Assembly (NCBI RefSeq): GCF_051020975.1
Contig: NW_027478161.1
Coordinates: 4,836,001-4,900,000 of the forward strand
From: Osmia lignaria lignaria
Taxonomy: Eukaryota > Arthropoda > Insecta > Hymenoptera > Megachilidae
Length of the DNA: 64,000 nt
Direction: 5' to 3'
A program made the position numbers and the translations under genes. The notes under the pieces were generated by a model that saw nothing but the letters and a program-made list of their open reading frames with translations, had not been told where the DNA came from and did not search any database. Below, one piece after another: positions 1 to 11,725 of this stretch (position 1 is the stretch's first letter; the number at the start of each line of letters is the position of its first letter).

Positions 1-133
1 AAATATCTTGATATATGTCGAGAACTACGCATCTGATCAAAAAATATCATAGAACATAAAAAGAAGGAAACTTAATTCTCTACAAAAAAGGTCTCTTAAC
101 ATTTTGCCATAGCTCGCTTCGTTTCCGAGATAT
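1..133 (+). repeat. partial satellite monomer at left window edge
   Basis: The window opens inside a monomer, at about position 190 of the phase used here. The visible part holds the ATATGTCGAGAACTACGC arm, the A-rich segment and the second inverted arm before the next phase mark at 134. The array therefore continues to the left of the window. Confidence 0.95.
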
Positions 134-358
134 TTGCAGATTTATCTCAAGGGAAGGGGCCTGACGGACATATTTCGAGATATTTCTTCTTCTTGTTGTT
201 CTTCTTCTGCACAGCTAAGCTGGAAGTGGCATTTGCAGCTCGCAATAGTGCAGAGTTATCTCAAAGAAAGAGGCCACGGTGTTTCTGTACCTCTATTATG
301 TTGGTGCAGCTTCGGAACTTTTAAATATCTTGATCTATCTCGAGAACTACGCATCTGA
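134..358 (+). other. 74-codon open frame recurring in most monomers; probably not a gene
   Basis: This is the first instance of a frame of 74 codons plus TGA that is intact in about 174 of 198 monomers. It starts at TTG in most copies; ATG occurs at that site only in variants with GATATATGCAG, such as 18166, 21386 and 29106. The product has no recognisable domain. It has a Ser/Cys-rich stretch around residues 18-25, coded by the TTC/TTG tract, and two related segments (QIYLKGRG at residues 2-9 and QSYLKERG at 40-47) coded by the internal direct repeat. There is no Shine-Dalgarno-like site and no visible promoter. Because 322 is not divisible by 3, the frame cannot run into the next monomer. 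Loss of the stop adds 10 codons at 2388 and 56149. I consider it a by-product of a homogeneous repeat. Confidence 0.25.
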
Positions 359-455
359 TCAAAAAATATCATAGAACATAAAAAGTAGGAAACATAATTC
401 TCTACAAAAAAGGTCTCTTAAGATTTTGCCATAGCTCGTTTCGTTTCCGAGATAT
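134..455 (+). repeat. first complete 322-bp monomer (subtype C)
   Basis: This is a convenient reference monomer. In order it carries TTATCTCAAGGGAAGGGGCC, the palindrome-bearing CATATTTCGAGATATTTC, a TTC/TTG triplet tract, the TGCAGAG..TATCTCAAAG second half of the internal direct repeat, CCTCTATTATGTTGGTGCAG, the XhoI-site-bearing TATCTCGAGAACTACGC arm, an A-rich segment and GTTTCCGAGATA. Subtype C is marked by ACCTCT (Pro codon in the open frame) with GCAGCTTC (Ser codon). Other copies of this broad subtype are at 2388, 6252, 8184, 10438, 14624, 17200, 20098, 23318, 24928, 26215 and 27174. Confidence 0.95.
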
Positions 456-470
456 TTGCAGATATATCTC
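449..470. repeat. 7-bp-stem hairpin across the monomer phase mark
   Basis: GAGATAT (449-455), an 8-nt loop TTGCAGAT (456-463) and ATATCTC (464-470) form a perfect 7-bp inverted repeat. It is perfect only where the variable base is A (GATATATCTC). Copies with GATTTATCTC keep a 6-bp stem at the cost of one loop base, and copies with GATCTATCTC keep less. The same element recurs once per monomer. No function is known for it here. Confidence 0.8.
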
Positions 471-491
471 AAGGGAAGGGGCCTGACGGAC

Positions 492-505
492 ATATTTCGA
501 GATAT
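492..505. repeat. 14-bp near-palindrome ATATTTCGAGATAT
   Basis: The element reads ATAT-T-TCGA-G-ATAT and is self-complementary except for one symmetric mismatched pair. It occurs in almost every monomer. TTTC to TTCC changes at this site mark the subtype found at 48425, 50356, 51000, 52931 and 55827. It shares the ATATCTCGA core with the two inverted arms described at 657-777. Confidence 0.8.
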
Positions 506-530
506 TTCTTCTTCTTGTTGTTCTTCTTCT
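503..530 (+). repeat. pyrimidine-rich TTC/TTG triplet tract
   Basis: This is about 28 bases of T and C interrupted by only one A and two G, built from TTC and TTG triplets. It is present in every monomer at the same place. It codes the Ser/Cys run of the open frame. It may have originated by triplet slippage, but its length does not vary between copies, so it is not behaving as an unstable microsatellite. Base changes within it mark subtypes: CGTTC in subtype B, CTTTTTG at 35546, 41020, 44562 and 45206, and CTTGTTCTTG at 56793, 58725, 61623 and 62589. Confidence 0.75.
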
Positions 531-656
531 GCACAGCTAAACTGGAAGTGGCATTTCCAGCTCGCAATAGTGCAGAGGTATCTCAAAGAATGGGGACACG
601 GTGTTTCTGTATCTCTATTATGTTGGTGCGGCTTCGGAACTTTTAAATATCTTGAT

Positions 657-777
657 ATATCTCGAGAACTACGCATCTGATCGAAAAATATCATAGAACA
701 TAAAAAGAAGGAAACTTAATTCTCTACAAAAAAGGTCTCTTAACATTTTGCCATAACTCGCTTCGTTTCCGAGATAT
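657..777. repeat. 18-bp inverted repeat flanking an 85-bp A-rich segment
   Basis: The arm at 657-674 (ATATCTCGAGAACTACGC) and the reverse complement of 760-777 (ATATCTCGGAAACGAAGC) match at 14 of 18 positions. Copies carrying CTCGAAAAC in the first arm match at 15 of 18. The 85 bases between them (675-759) hold A-runs of 5 to 6 and are the main A-rich part of the monomer. Every monomer has both arms. The layout resembles a degenerate foldback or terminal-inverted-repeat segment, but no target-site duplication is visible and the origin is speculative. Confidence 0.75.
675..759 (+). repeat. A-rich inter-arm segment of the monomer
   Basis: This segment follows the end of the 74-codon frame and contains ATCAAAAAATATC or its G variant, AACATAAAAAG, and CTACAAAAAAGG. 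It is the region that best tags subtypes. The alternatives include AAAAAGTAGG, AAATTGTAGG, AAAAAGAAGG, AAATAGTAGG and AAATTTTAGG, combined with CTTAATTC or CATAATTC. Three A-runs lie about 19 and 26 bp apart, so they are not cleanly in phase with the DNA helix, and strong intrinsic curvature should not be assumed. Confidence 0.7.
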
Positions 778-778
778 T

Positions 779-919
779 TGCAGATTTATCTCAAGGGAAG
801 GGGCCTGACGGACATATTTCGAGATATTTCTTCTTCTTGTTGTTCTTCTTCTGCACAGCTAAGCTGGAAGTGGCATTTGCAGCTCGCAATAGTGCAGAGT
901 TATCTCAAAGAAAGGGGCC
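779..919 (+). repeat. internal 27-bp direct repeat, copies at 779-805 and 893-919
   Basis: The two segments share TGCAGA, then TTATCTCAA, then AAGGGGCC, and are identical at 24 of 27 positions. They are 114 bp apart, a multiple of three, so both are read in the same frame (YLKGRG and YLKERG). This is visible in essentially every monomer. It suggests that the 322-bp monomer arose from a shorter ancestral unit, or by an internal duplication, before the array amplified. Similarity beyond the 27 bp is weak. Confidence 0.85.
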
Positions 920-3900
920 ACGGTGTTTCTGTACCTCTATTATGTTGGTGCGGCTTCGGAACTTTTAAATATCTTGATATATGTCGAGAACTACGCATCT
1001 GATCAAAAAATATCACAGAACATAAAAAGTAGGAAACTTAATTCTCTACAAAAAAGGTCCCTTAACATTTTGCCATAGCTCGCTTCGTTTCCGAGATATT
1101 TGCAGATCTATCTCAAGGGAAGGGGCCTGGCGGACATATTTCGAGATATTTCTTCTTCTTGTCGTTCTTCTTCTGCACAGCTAAACTGGAAGTGGCATTT
1201 CCAGCTCGCAATAGTGCAGAGTTATCTCAAAGAAAGGGGCCACGGTGTTTCTGTATCTCTATTATGTTGGTGCAGCTTCGGAACTTTTAAATATCTTGAT
1301 CTATCTCGAGAACTACGCATCTGATCAAAAAATATCATAGAACATAAAAAGTAGGAAACATAATTCTCTACAAAAAAGGTCTCTTAAGATTTTGCCATAG
1401 CTCGTTTCGTTTCCGAGATATTTGCAGATATATCTCAAGGGAAGGGGCCTGACGGACATATTTCGAGATATTTCTTCTTCTTGTTGTTCTTCTTCTGCAC
1501 AGCTAAACTGGAAGTGGCATTTCCAGCTCGCAATAGTGCAGAGGTATCTCAAAGAATGGGGACACGGTGTTTCTGTATCTCTATTATGTTGGTGCGGCTT
1601 CGGAACTTTTAAATATCTTGATATATCTCGAGAACTACGCATCTGATCGAAAAATATCATAGAACATAAAAAGAAGGAAACTTAATTCTCTACAAAAAAG
1701 GTCTCTTAACATTTTGCCATAACTCGCTTCGTTTCCGAGATATTTGCAGATTTATCTCAAGGGAAGGGGCCTGACGGACATATTTCGAGATATTTCTTCT
1801 TCTTGTTGTTCTTCTTCTGCACAGCTAAGCTGGAAGTGGCATTTGCAGCTCGCAATAGTGCAGAGTTATCTCAAAGAAAGGGGCCACGGTGTTTCTGTAC
1901 CTCTATTATGTTGGTGCGGCTTCGGAACTTTTAAATATCTTGATATATGTCGAGAACTACGCATCTGATCAAAAAATATCACAGAACATAAAAAGTAGGA
2001 AACTTAATTCTCTACAAAAAAGGTCCCTTAACATTTTGCCATAGCTCGCTTCGTTTCCGAGATATTTGCAGATCTATCTCAAGGGAAGGGGCCTGGCGGA
2101 CATATTTCGAGATATTTCTTCTTCTTGTCGTTCTTCTTCTGCACAGCTAAACTGGAAGTGGCATTTCCAGCTCGCAATAGTGCAGAGTTATCTCAAAGAA
2201 AGGGGCCACGGTGTTTCTGTATCTCTATTATGTTGGTGCGGCTTCGGAACTTTTAAATATCTTGATATATCTCGAGAACTACGCATCTGATCAAAAAATA
2301 TCATAGAACATAAAAAGTAGGAAACTTAATTCTCTACAAAAAAGGTGTCTTAACATTTTGCCATAGCTCGCTTCGTTTCCGAGATATTTGCAGATTTATC
2401 TCAAGGGAAGAGGACTGACGGACATATTTCGAGATATTTCTTCTTCTTGTTGTTCTTCTTCTGCACAGCTAAGCTGGAAGTGGCATTTGCAGCTCGCAAT
2501 AGTGCAGAGTTATCTCAAAGAAAGAGGCCACGGTGTTTCTGTACCTCTATTATGTTGGTGCAGCTTCGGAACTTTTAAATATCTTGATCTATCTCGAGAA
2601 CTACGCATCTGCTCAAAAAATATCATAGAACATAAAAAGTAGGAAACATAATTCTCTACAAAAAAGGTCTCTTAAGATTTTGCCATAGCTCGTTTCGTTT
2701 CCGAGATATTTGCAGATATATCTCAAGGGAAGGGGCCTGGCGGACATATTTCGAGATATTTCTTCTTCTTGTCGTTCTTCTTCTGCACAGCTAAGCTGGA
2801 AGTGGCATTTGCAGCTCGCAATAGTGCAGAGTTATCTCAAAGAAAGAGGCCACGGTGTTTCTGTACCTCTATTATGTTGGTGCAGCTTCGGAACTTTTAA
2901 ATATCTTGATCTATCTCGAGAACTACGCATCTGATCAAAAAATATCATAGAACATAAAAAGTAGGAAACATAATTCTCTACAAAAAAGCTCTCTTAAGAT
3001 TTTGCCATAGCTCGTTTCGTTTCCGAGATATTTGCAGATATATCTCAAGGAAAGGGGCCTGACGGACATATTTCGAGATATTTCTTCTTCTTGTTGTTCT
3101 TCTTCTGCACAGCTAAGCTGGAAGTGGCATTTGCAGGTCGCAATAGTGCAGAGTTATCTCAAAGAAAGGGCCCACGGCGTTTCTGTATCTCTATTATGTT
3201 GGTGCCGCTTCGGAACTTTTAAATATCTGGATATATCTCGAGAACTACGCCTCTGATCAAAAAATATCATAGAACATAAATTGTAGGAAACATAATTCTC
3301 TACAAAAAAGGTCTCTTAAGATTTTGCCATAGCTCGTTTCGTTTCCGAGATATTTGCAGATATATCTCAAGGGAAGGGGCCTGACGGACATATTTCGAGA
3401 TATTTCTTCTTCTTGTTGTTCTTCTTCTGCACAGCTAAGCTGGAAGTGGCATTTGCAGCTCGCAATGGTGCAGAGTTATCTCAACGAAAGGGGCCACGGT
3501 GTTTCTGTATCTCTATTATGTTGGTGCGGCTTCGGAACTTTTAAATATCTTGATATATGTCGAGAACTACGCATCTGATCAAAAAATATCACAGAACATA
3601 AAAAGTAGGAAACTTAATTCTCTACAAAAAAGGTCCCTTAACATTTTGCCATAGCTCGCTTCGTTTCCGAGATATTTGCAGATCTATCTCAAGGGAAGGG
3701 GACTGACGGACATATTTCGAGATATTTCTTCTTCTTGTTGTTCTTCTTCTGCACAGCTAAGCTGGAAGTGGCATTTGCAGCTCGCAATAGTGCAGAGTTA
3801 CCTCAAAGAAAGGGGCCACGGTGTTTCTGTATCTCTATTATGTTGGTGCCGCTTCGGAACTTTTAAATATCTGGATATATCTCGAGAACTACGCATCTGA

Positions 3901-5444
3901 TCAAAAAATATCATAGAACATAAATTGTAGGAAACATAATTGTCTACAAAAAAGGTCGCTTAAGATTTTGCCATAGCTCGTTTCGTTTCCGAGATATTTG
4001 CAGATATATCTCAAGGGAAGGGGCCTGACGGACATATTTCGAGATATTTCTTCTTCTTGTTGTTCTTCTTCTGCACAGCTAAGCTGGAAGTGGCATTTGC
4101 AGGTCGCAATAGTGCAGAGTTATCTCAAAGAAAGGGCCCACGGTGTTTCTGTATCTCTATTATGTTGGTGCGGCTTCGGAACTTTTAAATATCTCGATAT
4201 ATCTCGAAAACTACGCTTCTGATCAAAAAATATCATAGAACATAAAAAGTAGGAAACTTAATTCTCTACAAAAAAGGTCTCTTAACATTTTGCCATAGCT
4301 TGCTTCGTTTTCGAGATATTTGCAGATTTATCTCAAGGGAAGGGGACTGACGGACATATTTCGAGATATTTCTTCTTCTTGTTGTTCTTCTTCTGCACAG
4401 CTAAGCTGGAAGTGGCATTTGCAGCTCGCAATAGTGCAGAGTTACCTCAAAGAAAGGGGCCACGGTGTTTCTGTATCTCTATTATGTTGGTGCCGCTTCG
4501 GAACTTTTAAATATCTGGATATATCTCGAGAACTACGCATCTGATCAAAAAATATCATAGAACATAAATTGTAGGAAACGTAATTCTCTACAAAAAAGGT
4601 CTCTTAAGATTTTGCCATAGCTAGTTTCGTTTCCGAGATATTTGCAGATATATCTCAAGGGAAGGGGCCTGACGGACATATTTCGAGATATTTCTTCTTC
4701 TTGTTGTTCTTCTTCTGCACAGCTAAGCTGGAAGTGGCATTTGCAGCTCGCAATAGTGCAGAGTTATCTCAAAGAAAGGGGCCACGGTGTTTCTGTATCT
4801 CTATTATGTTGGTGCGGCTTCGGAACTTTTAAATATCTTGATATATGTCGAGAACTACGCATCTGATCAAAAAATATCATAGAACATAAAAAGTAGGAAA
4901 CATAATTCTCTACAAAAAAGGTCTCTTAAGATTTTGCCATAGCTCGTTTCGTTTCCGAGATATTTGCAGATATATCTCAAGGGAAGGGGCCTGACGGACA
5001 TATTTCGAGATATTTCTTCTTCTTGTTGTTCTTCTTCTGCACAGCTAAACTGGAAGTGGCATTTCCAGCTCGCAATAGTGCAGAGGTATCTCAAAGAATG
5101 GGGCCACGGTGTTTCTGTATCTCTATTATGTTGGTGCGGCTTCGGAACTTTTAAATATCTTGATATATCTCGAGAACTACGCATCTGATCGAAAAATATC
5201 ATAGAACATAAAAAGAAGGAAACTTAATTCTCTACAAAAAAGGTCTCTTAACATTTTGCCATAACTCGCTTCGTTTCCGAGATATTTGCAGATTTATCTC
5301 AAGGGAAGGGGCCTGACGGACATATTTCGAGATATTTCTTCTTCTTGTTGTTCTTCTTCTGCACAGCTAAGCTGGAAGTGGCATTTGCAGCTCGCAATAG
5401 TGCAGAGTTATCTCAAAGAAAGGGGCCACGGTGTTTCTGTACCT

Positions 5445-8400
5445 CTATTATGTTGGTGCGGCTTCGGAACTTTTAAATATCTTGATATATGTCGAGAACT
5501 ACGCATCTGATCAAAAAATATCACAGAACATAAAAAGTAGGAAACTTAATTCTCTACAAAAAAGGTCCCTTAACATTTTGCCATAGCTCGCTTCGTTTCC
5601 GAGATATTTGCAGATATATCTCAAGGGAAGGGGCCTGACGGACATATTTCGAGATATTTCTTCTTCTTGTTGTTCTTCTTCTGCACAGCTAAGCTGGAAG
5701 TGGCATTTGCAGCTCGCAATAGTGCAGAGTTATCTCAAAGAAAGGGGCCACGGTGTTTCTGTATCTCTATTATGTTGGTGCGGCTTCGGAACTTTTAAAT
5801 ATCTTGATATATGTCGAGAACTACGCATCTGATCAAAAAATATCATAGAACATAAAAAGTAGGAAACATAATTCTCTACAAAAAAGGTCTCTTAAGATTT
5901 TGCCATAGCTCGTTTCGTTTCCGAGATATTTGCAGATATATCTCAAGGGAAGGGGCCTGACGGACATATTTCGAGATATTTCTTCTTCTTGTTGTTCTTC
6001 TTCTGCACAGCTAAACTGGAAGTGGCATTTCCAGCTCGCAATAGTGCAGAGGTATCTCAAAGAATGGGGCCACGGTGTTTCTGTATCTCTATTATGTTGG
6101 TGCGGCTTCGGAACTTTTAAATATCTTGATATATCTCGAGAACTACGCATCTGATCGAAAAATATCATAGAACATAAAAAGAAGGAAACTTAATTCTCTA
6201 CAAAAAAGGTCTCTTAACATTTTGCCATAGCTCGCTTCGTTTCCGAGATATTTGCAGATTTATCTCAAGGGAAGGGGCCTGACGGACATATTTCGAGATA
6301 TTTCTTCTTCTTGTTGTTCTTCTTCTGCACAGCTAAGCTGGAAGTGGCATTTGCAGCTCGCAATAGTGCAGAGTTATCTCAAAGAAAGAGGCCACGGTGT
6401 TTCTGTACCTCTATTATGTTGGTGCAGCTTCGGAACTTTTAAATATCTTGATCTATCTCGAGAACTACGCATCTGATCAAAAAATATCATAGAACATAAA
6501 AAGTAGGAAACATAATTCTCTACAAAAAAGGTCTCTTACGATTTTGCCATAGCTCGTTTCGTTTCCGAGATATTTGCAGATATATCTCAAGGGAAGGGGC
6601 CTGACGGACATATTTCGAGATATTTCTTCTTCTTGTTGTTCTTCTTCTGCACAGCTAAACTGGAAGTGGCATTTCCAGCTCGCAATAGTGCAGAGGTATC
6701 TCAAAGAATGGGGACACGGTGTTTCTGTATCTCTATTATGTTGGTGCGGCTTCGGAACTTTTAAATATCTTGATATATCTCGAGAACTACGCATCTGATC
6801 GAAAAATATCATAGAACATAAAAAGAAGGAAACTTAATTCTCTACAAAAAAGGTCTCTTAACATTTTGCCATAACTCGCTTCGTTTCCGAGATATTTGCA
6901 GATTTATCTCAAGGGAAGGGGCCTGACGGACATATTTCGAGATATTTCTTCTTCTTGTTGTTCTTCTTCTGCACAGCTAAGCTGGAAGTGGCATTTGCAG
7001 CTCGCAATAGTGCAGAGTTATCTCAAAGAAAGGGGCCACGGTGTTTCTGTACCTCTATTATGTTGGTGCGGCTTCGGAACTTTTAAATATCTTGATATAT
7101 GTCGAGAACTACGCATCTGATCAAAAAATATCACAGAACATAAAAAGTAGGAAACTTAATTCTCTACAAAAAAGGTCCCTTAACATTTTGCCATAGCTCG
7201 CTTCGTTTCCGAGATATTTGCAGATCTATCTCAAGGGAAGGGGCCTGGCGGACATATTTCGAGATATTTCTTCTTCTTGTCGTTCTTCTTCTGCACAGCT
7301 AAACTGGAAGTGGCATTTCCAGCTCGCAATAGTGCAGAGTTATCTCAAAGAAAGGGGCCACGGTGTTTCTGTATCTCTATTATGTTGGTGCGGCTTCGGA
7401 ACTTTTAAATATCTTGATATATGTCGAGAACTACGCATCTGATCAAAAAATATCACAGAACATAAAAAGTAGGAAACTTAATTCTCTACAAAAAAGGTCC
7501 CTTAACATTTTGCCATAGCTCGCTTCGTTTCCGAGATATTTGCAGATATATCTCAAGGGAAGGGGCCTGACGGACATATTTCGAGATATTTCTTCTTCTT
7601 GTTGTTCTTCTTCTGCACAGCTAAGCTGGAAGTGGCATTTGCAGCTCGCAATAGTGCAGAGTTATCTCAAAGAAAGGGGCCACGGTGTTTCTGTATCTCT
7701 ATTATGTTGGTGCGGCTTCGGAACTTTTAAATATCTTGATATATGTCGAGAACTACGCATCTGATCAAAAAATATCATAGAACATAAAAAGTAGGAAACA
7801 TAATTCTCTACAAAAAAGGTCTCTTAAGATTTTGCCATAGCTCGTTTCGTTTCCGAGATATTTGCAGATATATCTCAAGGGAAGGGGCCTGACGGACATA
7901 TTTCGAGATATTTCTTCTTCTTGTTGTTCTTCTTCTGCACAGCTAAACTGGAAGTGGCATTTCCAGCTCGCAATAGTGCAGAGGTATCTCAAAGAATGGG
8001 GCCACGGTGTTTCTGTATCTCTATTATGTTGGTGCGGCTTCGGAACTTTTAAATATCTTGATATATCTCGAGAACTACGCATCTGATCGAAAAATATCAT
8101 AGAACATAAAAAGAAGGAAACTTAATTCTCTACAAAAAAGGTCTCTTAACATTTTGCCATAGCTCGCTTCGTTTCCGAGATATTTGCAGATTTATCTCAA
8201 GGGAAGGGGCCTGACGGACATATTTCGAGATATTTCTTCTTCTTGTTGTTCTTCTTCTGCACAGCTAAGCTGGAAGTGGCATTTGCAGCTCGCAATAGTG
8301 CAGAGTTATCTCAAAGAAAGAGGCCACGGTGTTTCTGTACCTCTATTATGTTGGTGCAGCTTCGGAACTTTTAAATATCTTGATCTATCTCGAGAACTAC

Positions 8401-9475
8401 GCATCTGATCAAAAAATATCATAGAACATAAAAAGTAGGAAACATAATTCTCTACAAAAAAGGTCTCTTACGATTTTGCCATAGCTCGTTTCGTTTCCGA
8501 GATATTTGCAGATATATCTCAAGGGAAGGGGCCTGACGGACATATTTCGAGATATTTCTTCTTCTTGTTGTTCTTCTTCTGCACAGCTAAACTGGAAGTG
8601 GCATTTCCAGCTCGCAATAGTGCAGAGGTATCTCAAAGAATGGGGACACGGTGTTTCTGTATCTCTATTATGTTGGTGCGGCTTCGGAACTTTTAAATAT
8701 CTTGATATATCTCGAGAACTACGCATCTGATCGAAAAATATCATAGAACATAAAAAGAAGGAAACTTAATTCTCTACAAAAAAGGTCTCTTAACATTTTG
8801 CCATAACTCGCTTCGTTTCCGAGATATTTGCAGATTTATCTCAAGGGAAGGGGCCTGACGGACATATTTCGAGATATTTCTTCTTCTTGTTGTTCTTCTT
8901 CTGCACAGCTAAGCTGGAAGTGGCATTTGCAGCTCGCAATAGTGCAGAGTTATCTCAAAGAAAGGGGCCACGGTGTTTCTGTACCTCTATTATGTTGGTG
9001 CGGCTTCGGAACTTTTAAATATCTTGATATATGTCGAGAACTACGCATCTGATCAAAAAATATCACAGAACATAAAAAGTAGGAAACTTAATTCTCTACA
9101 AAAAAGGTCCCTTAACATTTTGCCATAGCTCGCTTCGTTTCCGAGATATTTGCAGATCTATCTCAAGGGAAGGGGCCTGGCGGACATATTTCGAGATATT
9201 TCTTCTTCTTGTCGTTCTTCTTCTGCACAGCTAAACTGGAAGTGGCATTTCCAGCTCGCAATAGTGCAGAGTTATCTCAAAGAAAGGGGCCACGGTGTTT
9301 CTGTATCTCTATTATGTTGGTGCGGCTTCGGAACTTTTAAATATCTTGATATATGTCGAGAACTACGCATCTGATCAAAAAATATCACAGAACATAAAAA
9401 GTAGGAAACTTAATTCTCTACAAAAAAGGTCCCTTAACATTTTGCCATAGCTCGCTTCGTTTCCGAGATATTTGC
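5445..9475 (+). repeat. 1932-bp (6-monomer) higher-order repeat, about 2.1 copies
   Basis: Monomers at 5608, 5930, 6252, 6574, 6896 and 7218 recur as 7540, 7862, 8184, 8506, 8828 and 9150. A private change (TCTTACGATT instead of TCTTAAGATT) at 6539 is repeated at 8471, exactly 1932 bp away. Agreement starts in the rear of the monomer at 5286, after the CCTCT/TCTCT difference, and ends at the GATATATC/GATCTATC difference between 7540 and 9472. Confidence 0.9.
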
Positions 9476-9793
9476 AGATCTATCTCAAGGGAAGGGGCCT
9501 GGCGGACATATTTCGAGATATTTCTTCTTCTTGTCGTTCTTCTTCTGCACAGCTAAGCTGGAAGTGGCATTTGCAGCTCGCAATAGTGCAGAGTTATCTC
9601 AAAGAAAGAGGCCACGGTGTTTCTGTACCTCTATTATGTTGGTGCAGCTTCGGAACTTTTAAATATCTTGATCTATCTCGAGAACTACGCATCTGATCAA
9701 AAAATATCATAGAACATAAAAAGTAGGAAACATAATTCTCTACAAAAAAGGTCTCTTAAGATTTTGCCATAGCTCGTTTCGTTTCCGAGATAT

Positions 9794-11725
9794 TTGCAGA
9801 TATATCTCAAGGGAAGGGGCCTGACGGACATATTTCGAGATATTTCTTCTTCTTGTTGTTCTTCTTCTGCACAGCTAAGCTGGAAGTGGCATTTGCAGCT
9901 CGCAATAGTGCAGAGTTACCTCAAAGAAAGGGGCCACGGTGTTTCTGTATCTCTATTATGTTGGTGCCGCTTCGGAACTTTTAAATATCTGGATATATCT
10001 CGAGAACTACGCATCTGATCAAAAAATATCATAGAACATAAATTGTAGGAAACATAATTCTCTACAAAAAAGGTCTCTTAAGATTTTGCCATAGCTCGTT
10101 TCGTTTCCGAGATATTTGCAGATATATCTCAAGGGAAGGGGCCTGACGGACATATTTCGAGATATTTCTTCATCTTGTTGTTCTTCTTCTGCCCAGCTAA
10201 GCTGGAAGTGGCATTTGCAGCTCGCAATAGTGCAGAGTTATCTCAAAGAAAGGGGCCACGGTGTTTCTGTATCTCTATTATGTTGGAGCGGCTTCGGAAC
10301 TTTTAAATATCTTGATATATGTCGAGAACTACGCATCTGATCAAAAAATATCACAGAACATAAAAAGTAGGAAACTTAATTCTCTACAAAAAAGGTCCCT
10401 TAACATTTTGCCATAGCTCGCTTCGTTTCCGAGATATTTGCAGATCTATCTCAAGGGAAGAGGACTGACGGACATATTTCGAGATATTTCTTCTTCTTGT
10501 TGTTCTTCTTCTGCACAGCTAAGCTGGAAGTGGCATTTGCAGCTCGCAATAGTGCAGAGTTATCTCAAAGAAAGAGGCCACGGTGTTTCTGTACCTCTAT
10601 TATGTTGGTGCAGCTTCGGAACTTTTAAATATCTTGATCTATCTCGAGAACTATGCATCTGATCAAAAAATATCATAGAACATAGAAAGTAGGAAACATA
10701 ATTCTCTACAAAAAAGGTCTCTTAAGATTTTGCCATAGCTCGTTTCGTTTCCGAGATATTTGCAGATATATCTCAAGGGAAGGGGCCTGACGGACATATT
10801 TCGAGATATTTCTTCTTCTTGTTGTTCTTCTTCTGCACAGCTAAACTGGAAGTGGCATTTCCAGCTCGCAATAGTGCAGAGGTATCTCAAAGAATGGGGC
10901 CACGGTGTTTCTGTATCTCTATTATGTTGGTGCGGCTTCGGAACTTTTAAATATCTTGATATATCTCGAGAACTACGCATCTGATCGAAAAATATCATAG
11001 AACATAAAAAGAAGGAAACTTAATTCTCTACAAAAAAGGTCTCTTAACATTTTGCCATAGCTCGCTTCGTTTCCGAGATATTTGCAGATTTATCTCAAGG
11101 GAAGGGGCCTGACGGACATATTTCGAGATATTTCTTCTTCTTGTTGTTCTTCTTCTGCACAGCTAAGCTGGAAGTGGCATTTGCAGCTCGCAATAGTGCA
11201 GAGTTACCTCAAAGAAAGGGGCCACGGTGTTTCTGTATCTCTATTATGTTGGTGCCGCTTCGGAACTTTTAAATATCTGGATATATCTCGAGAACTACGC
11301 ATCTGATCAAAAAATATCATAGAACATAAATTGTAGGAAACATAATTCTCTACAAAAAAGGTCTCTTAAGATTTTGCCATAGGTCGTTTCGTTTCCGAGA
11401 TATTTGCAGATATATCTCAAGGGAAGGGGCCTGACGGACATATTTCGAGATATTTCTTCTTCTTGTTGTTCTTCTTCTGCACAGCTAAGCTGGAAGTGGC
11501 ATTTGCAGCTCGCAATAGTGCAGAGTTATCTCAAAGAAAGGGGCCACGGTGTTTCTGTATCTCTATTATGTTGGTGCGGCTTCGGAACTTTTAAATATCT
11601 TGATATATGTCGAGAACTACGCATCTGATCAAAAAATATCACAGAACATAAAAAGTAGGAAACTTAATTCTCTACAAAAAAGGTCCCTTAACATTTTGCC
11701 ATAGCTCGCTTCGTTTCCGAGATAT
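9794..11725 (+). repeat. two-monomer block (subtype D plus GATATATGTC form) repeated 1288 bp apart
   Basis: The pair at 9794 and 10116 recurs at 11082 and 11404. Both D copies carry TTACCTC, GGTGCCGC, CTGGATATAT and an AAATTGTAGG tail. The copy at 10116 has private changes (CTTCATCTTG, GCCCAGC, GTTGGAGCG) absent from 11404, so some mutations postdate the duplication. The monomers between the pairs, at 10438 (C) and 10760 (A), are unrelated to this pair. Confidence 0.75.

Larger units (their letters stand above)
301..2236 (+). repeat. 966-bp (3-monomer) higher-order repeat, two copies
   Basis: Sequence from about 301 to 1270 repeats at about 1267 to 2236. The order A (456), GATATATGTC form (778), B (1100) recurs as 1422, 1744, 2066. 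The shared stretch includes the GAATGGGGACAC and GATCGAAAAATATC variants and the CCATAACTCG change before 778 and 1744. Agreement ends where the monomer at 1100 reads GCAGCTTC and the one at 2066 reads GCGGCTTC. Confidence 0.88.

Noticed and set aside
100..455. CENP-B box
   Set aside because: TTCG occurs in CTTCGTTTCCGAG and GCTTCGGAAC, but neither strand has the required A and CGGG at the correct spacing.
675..759. Phased A-tracts giving curved DNA
   Set aside because: The A-runs are about 19 and 26 bp apart and do not fit the 10.5-bp helical repeat well enough to claim curvature.
657..777. Miniature inverted-repeat transposon in each monomer
   Set aside because: The arms are imperfect and short, no target-site duplication is visible, and no monomer lacks the segment, so there is no empty site to compare. 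I kept it only as an inverted repeat.
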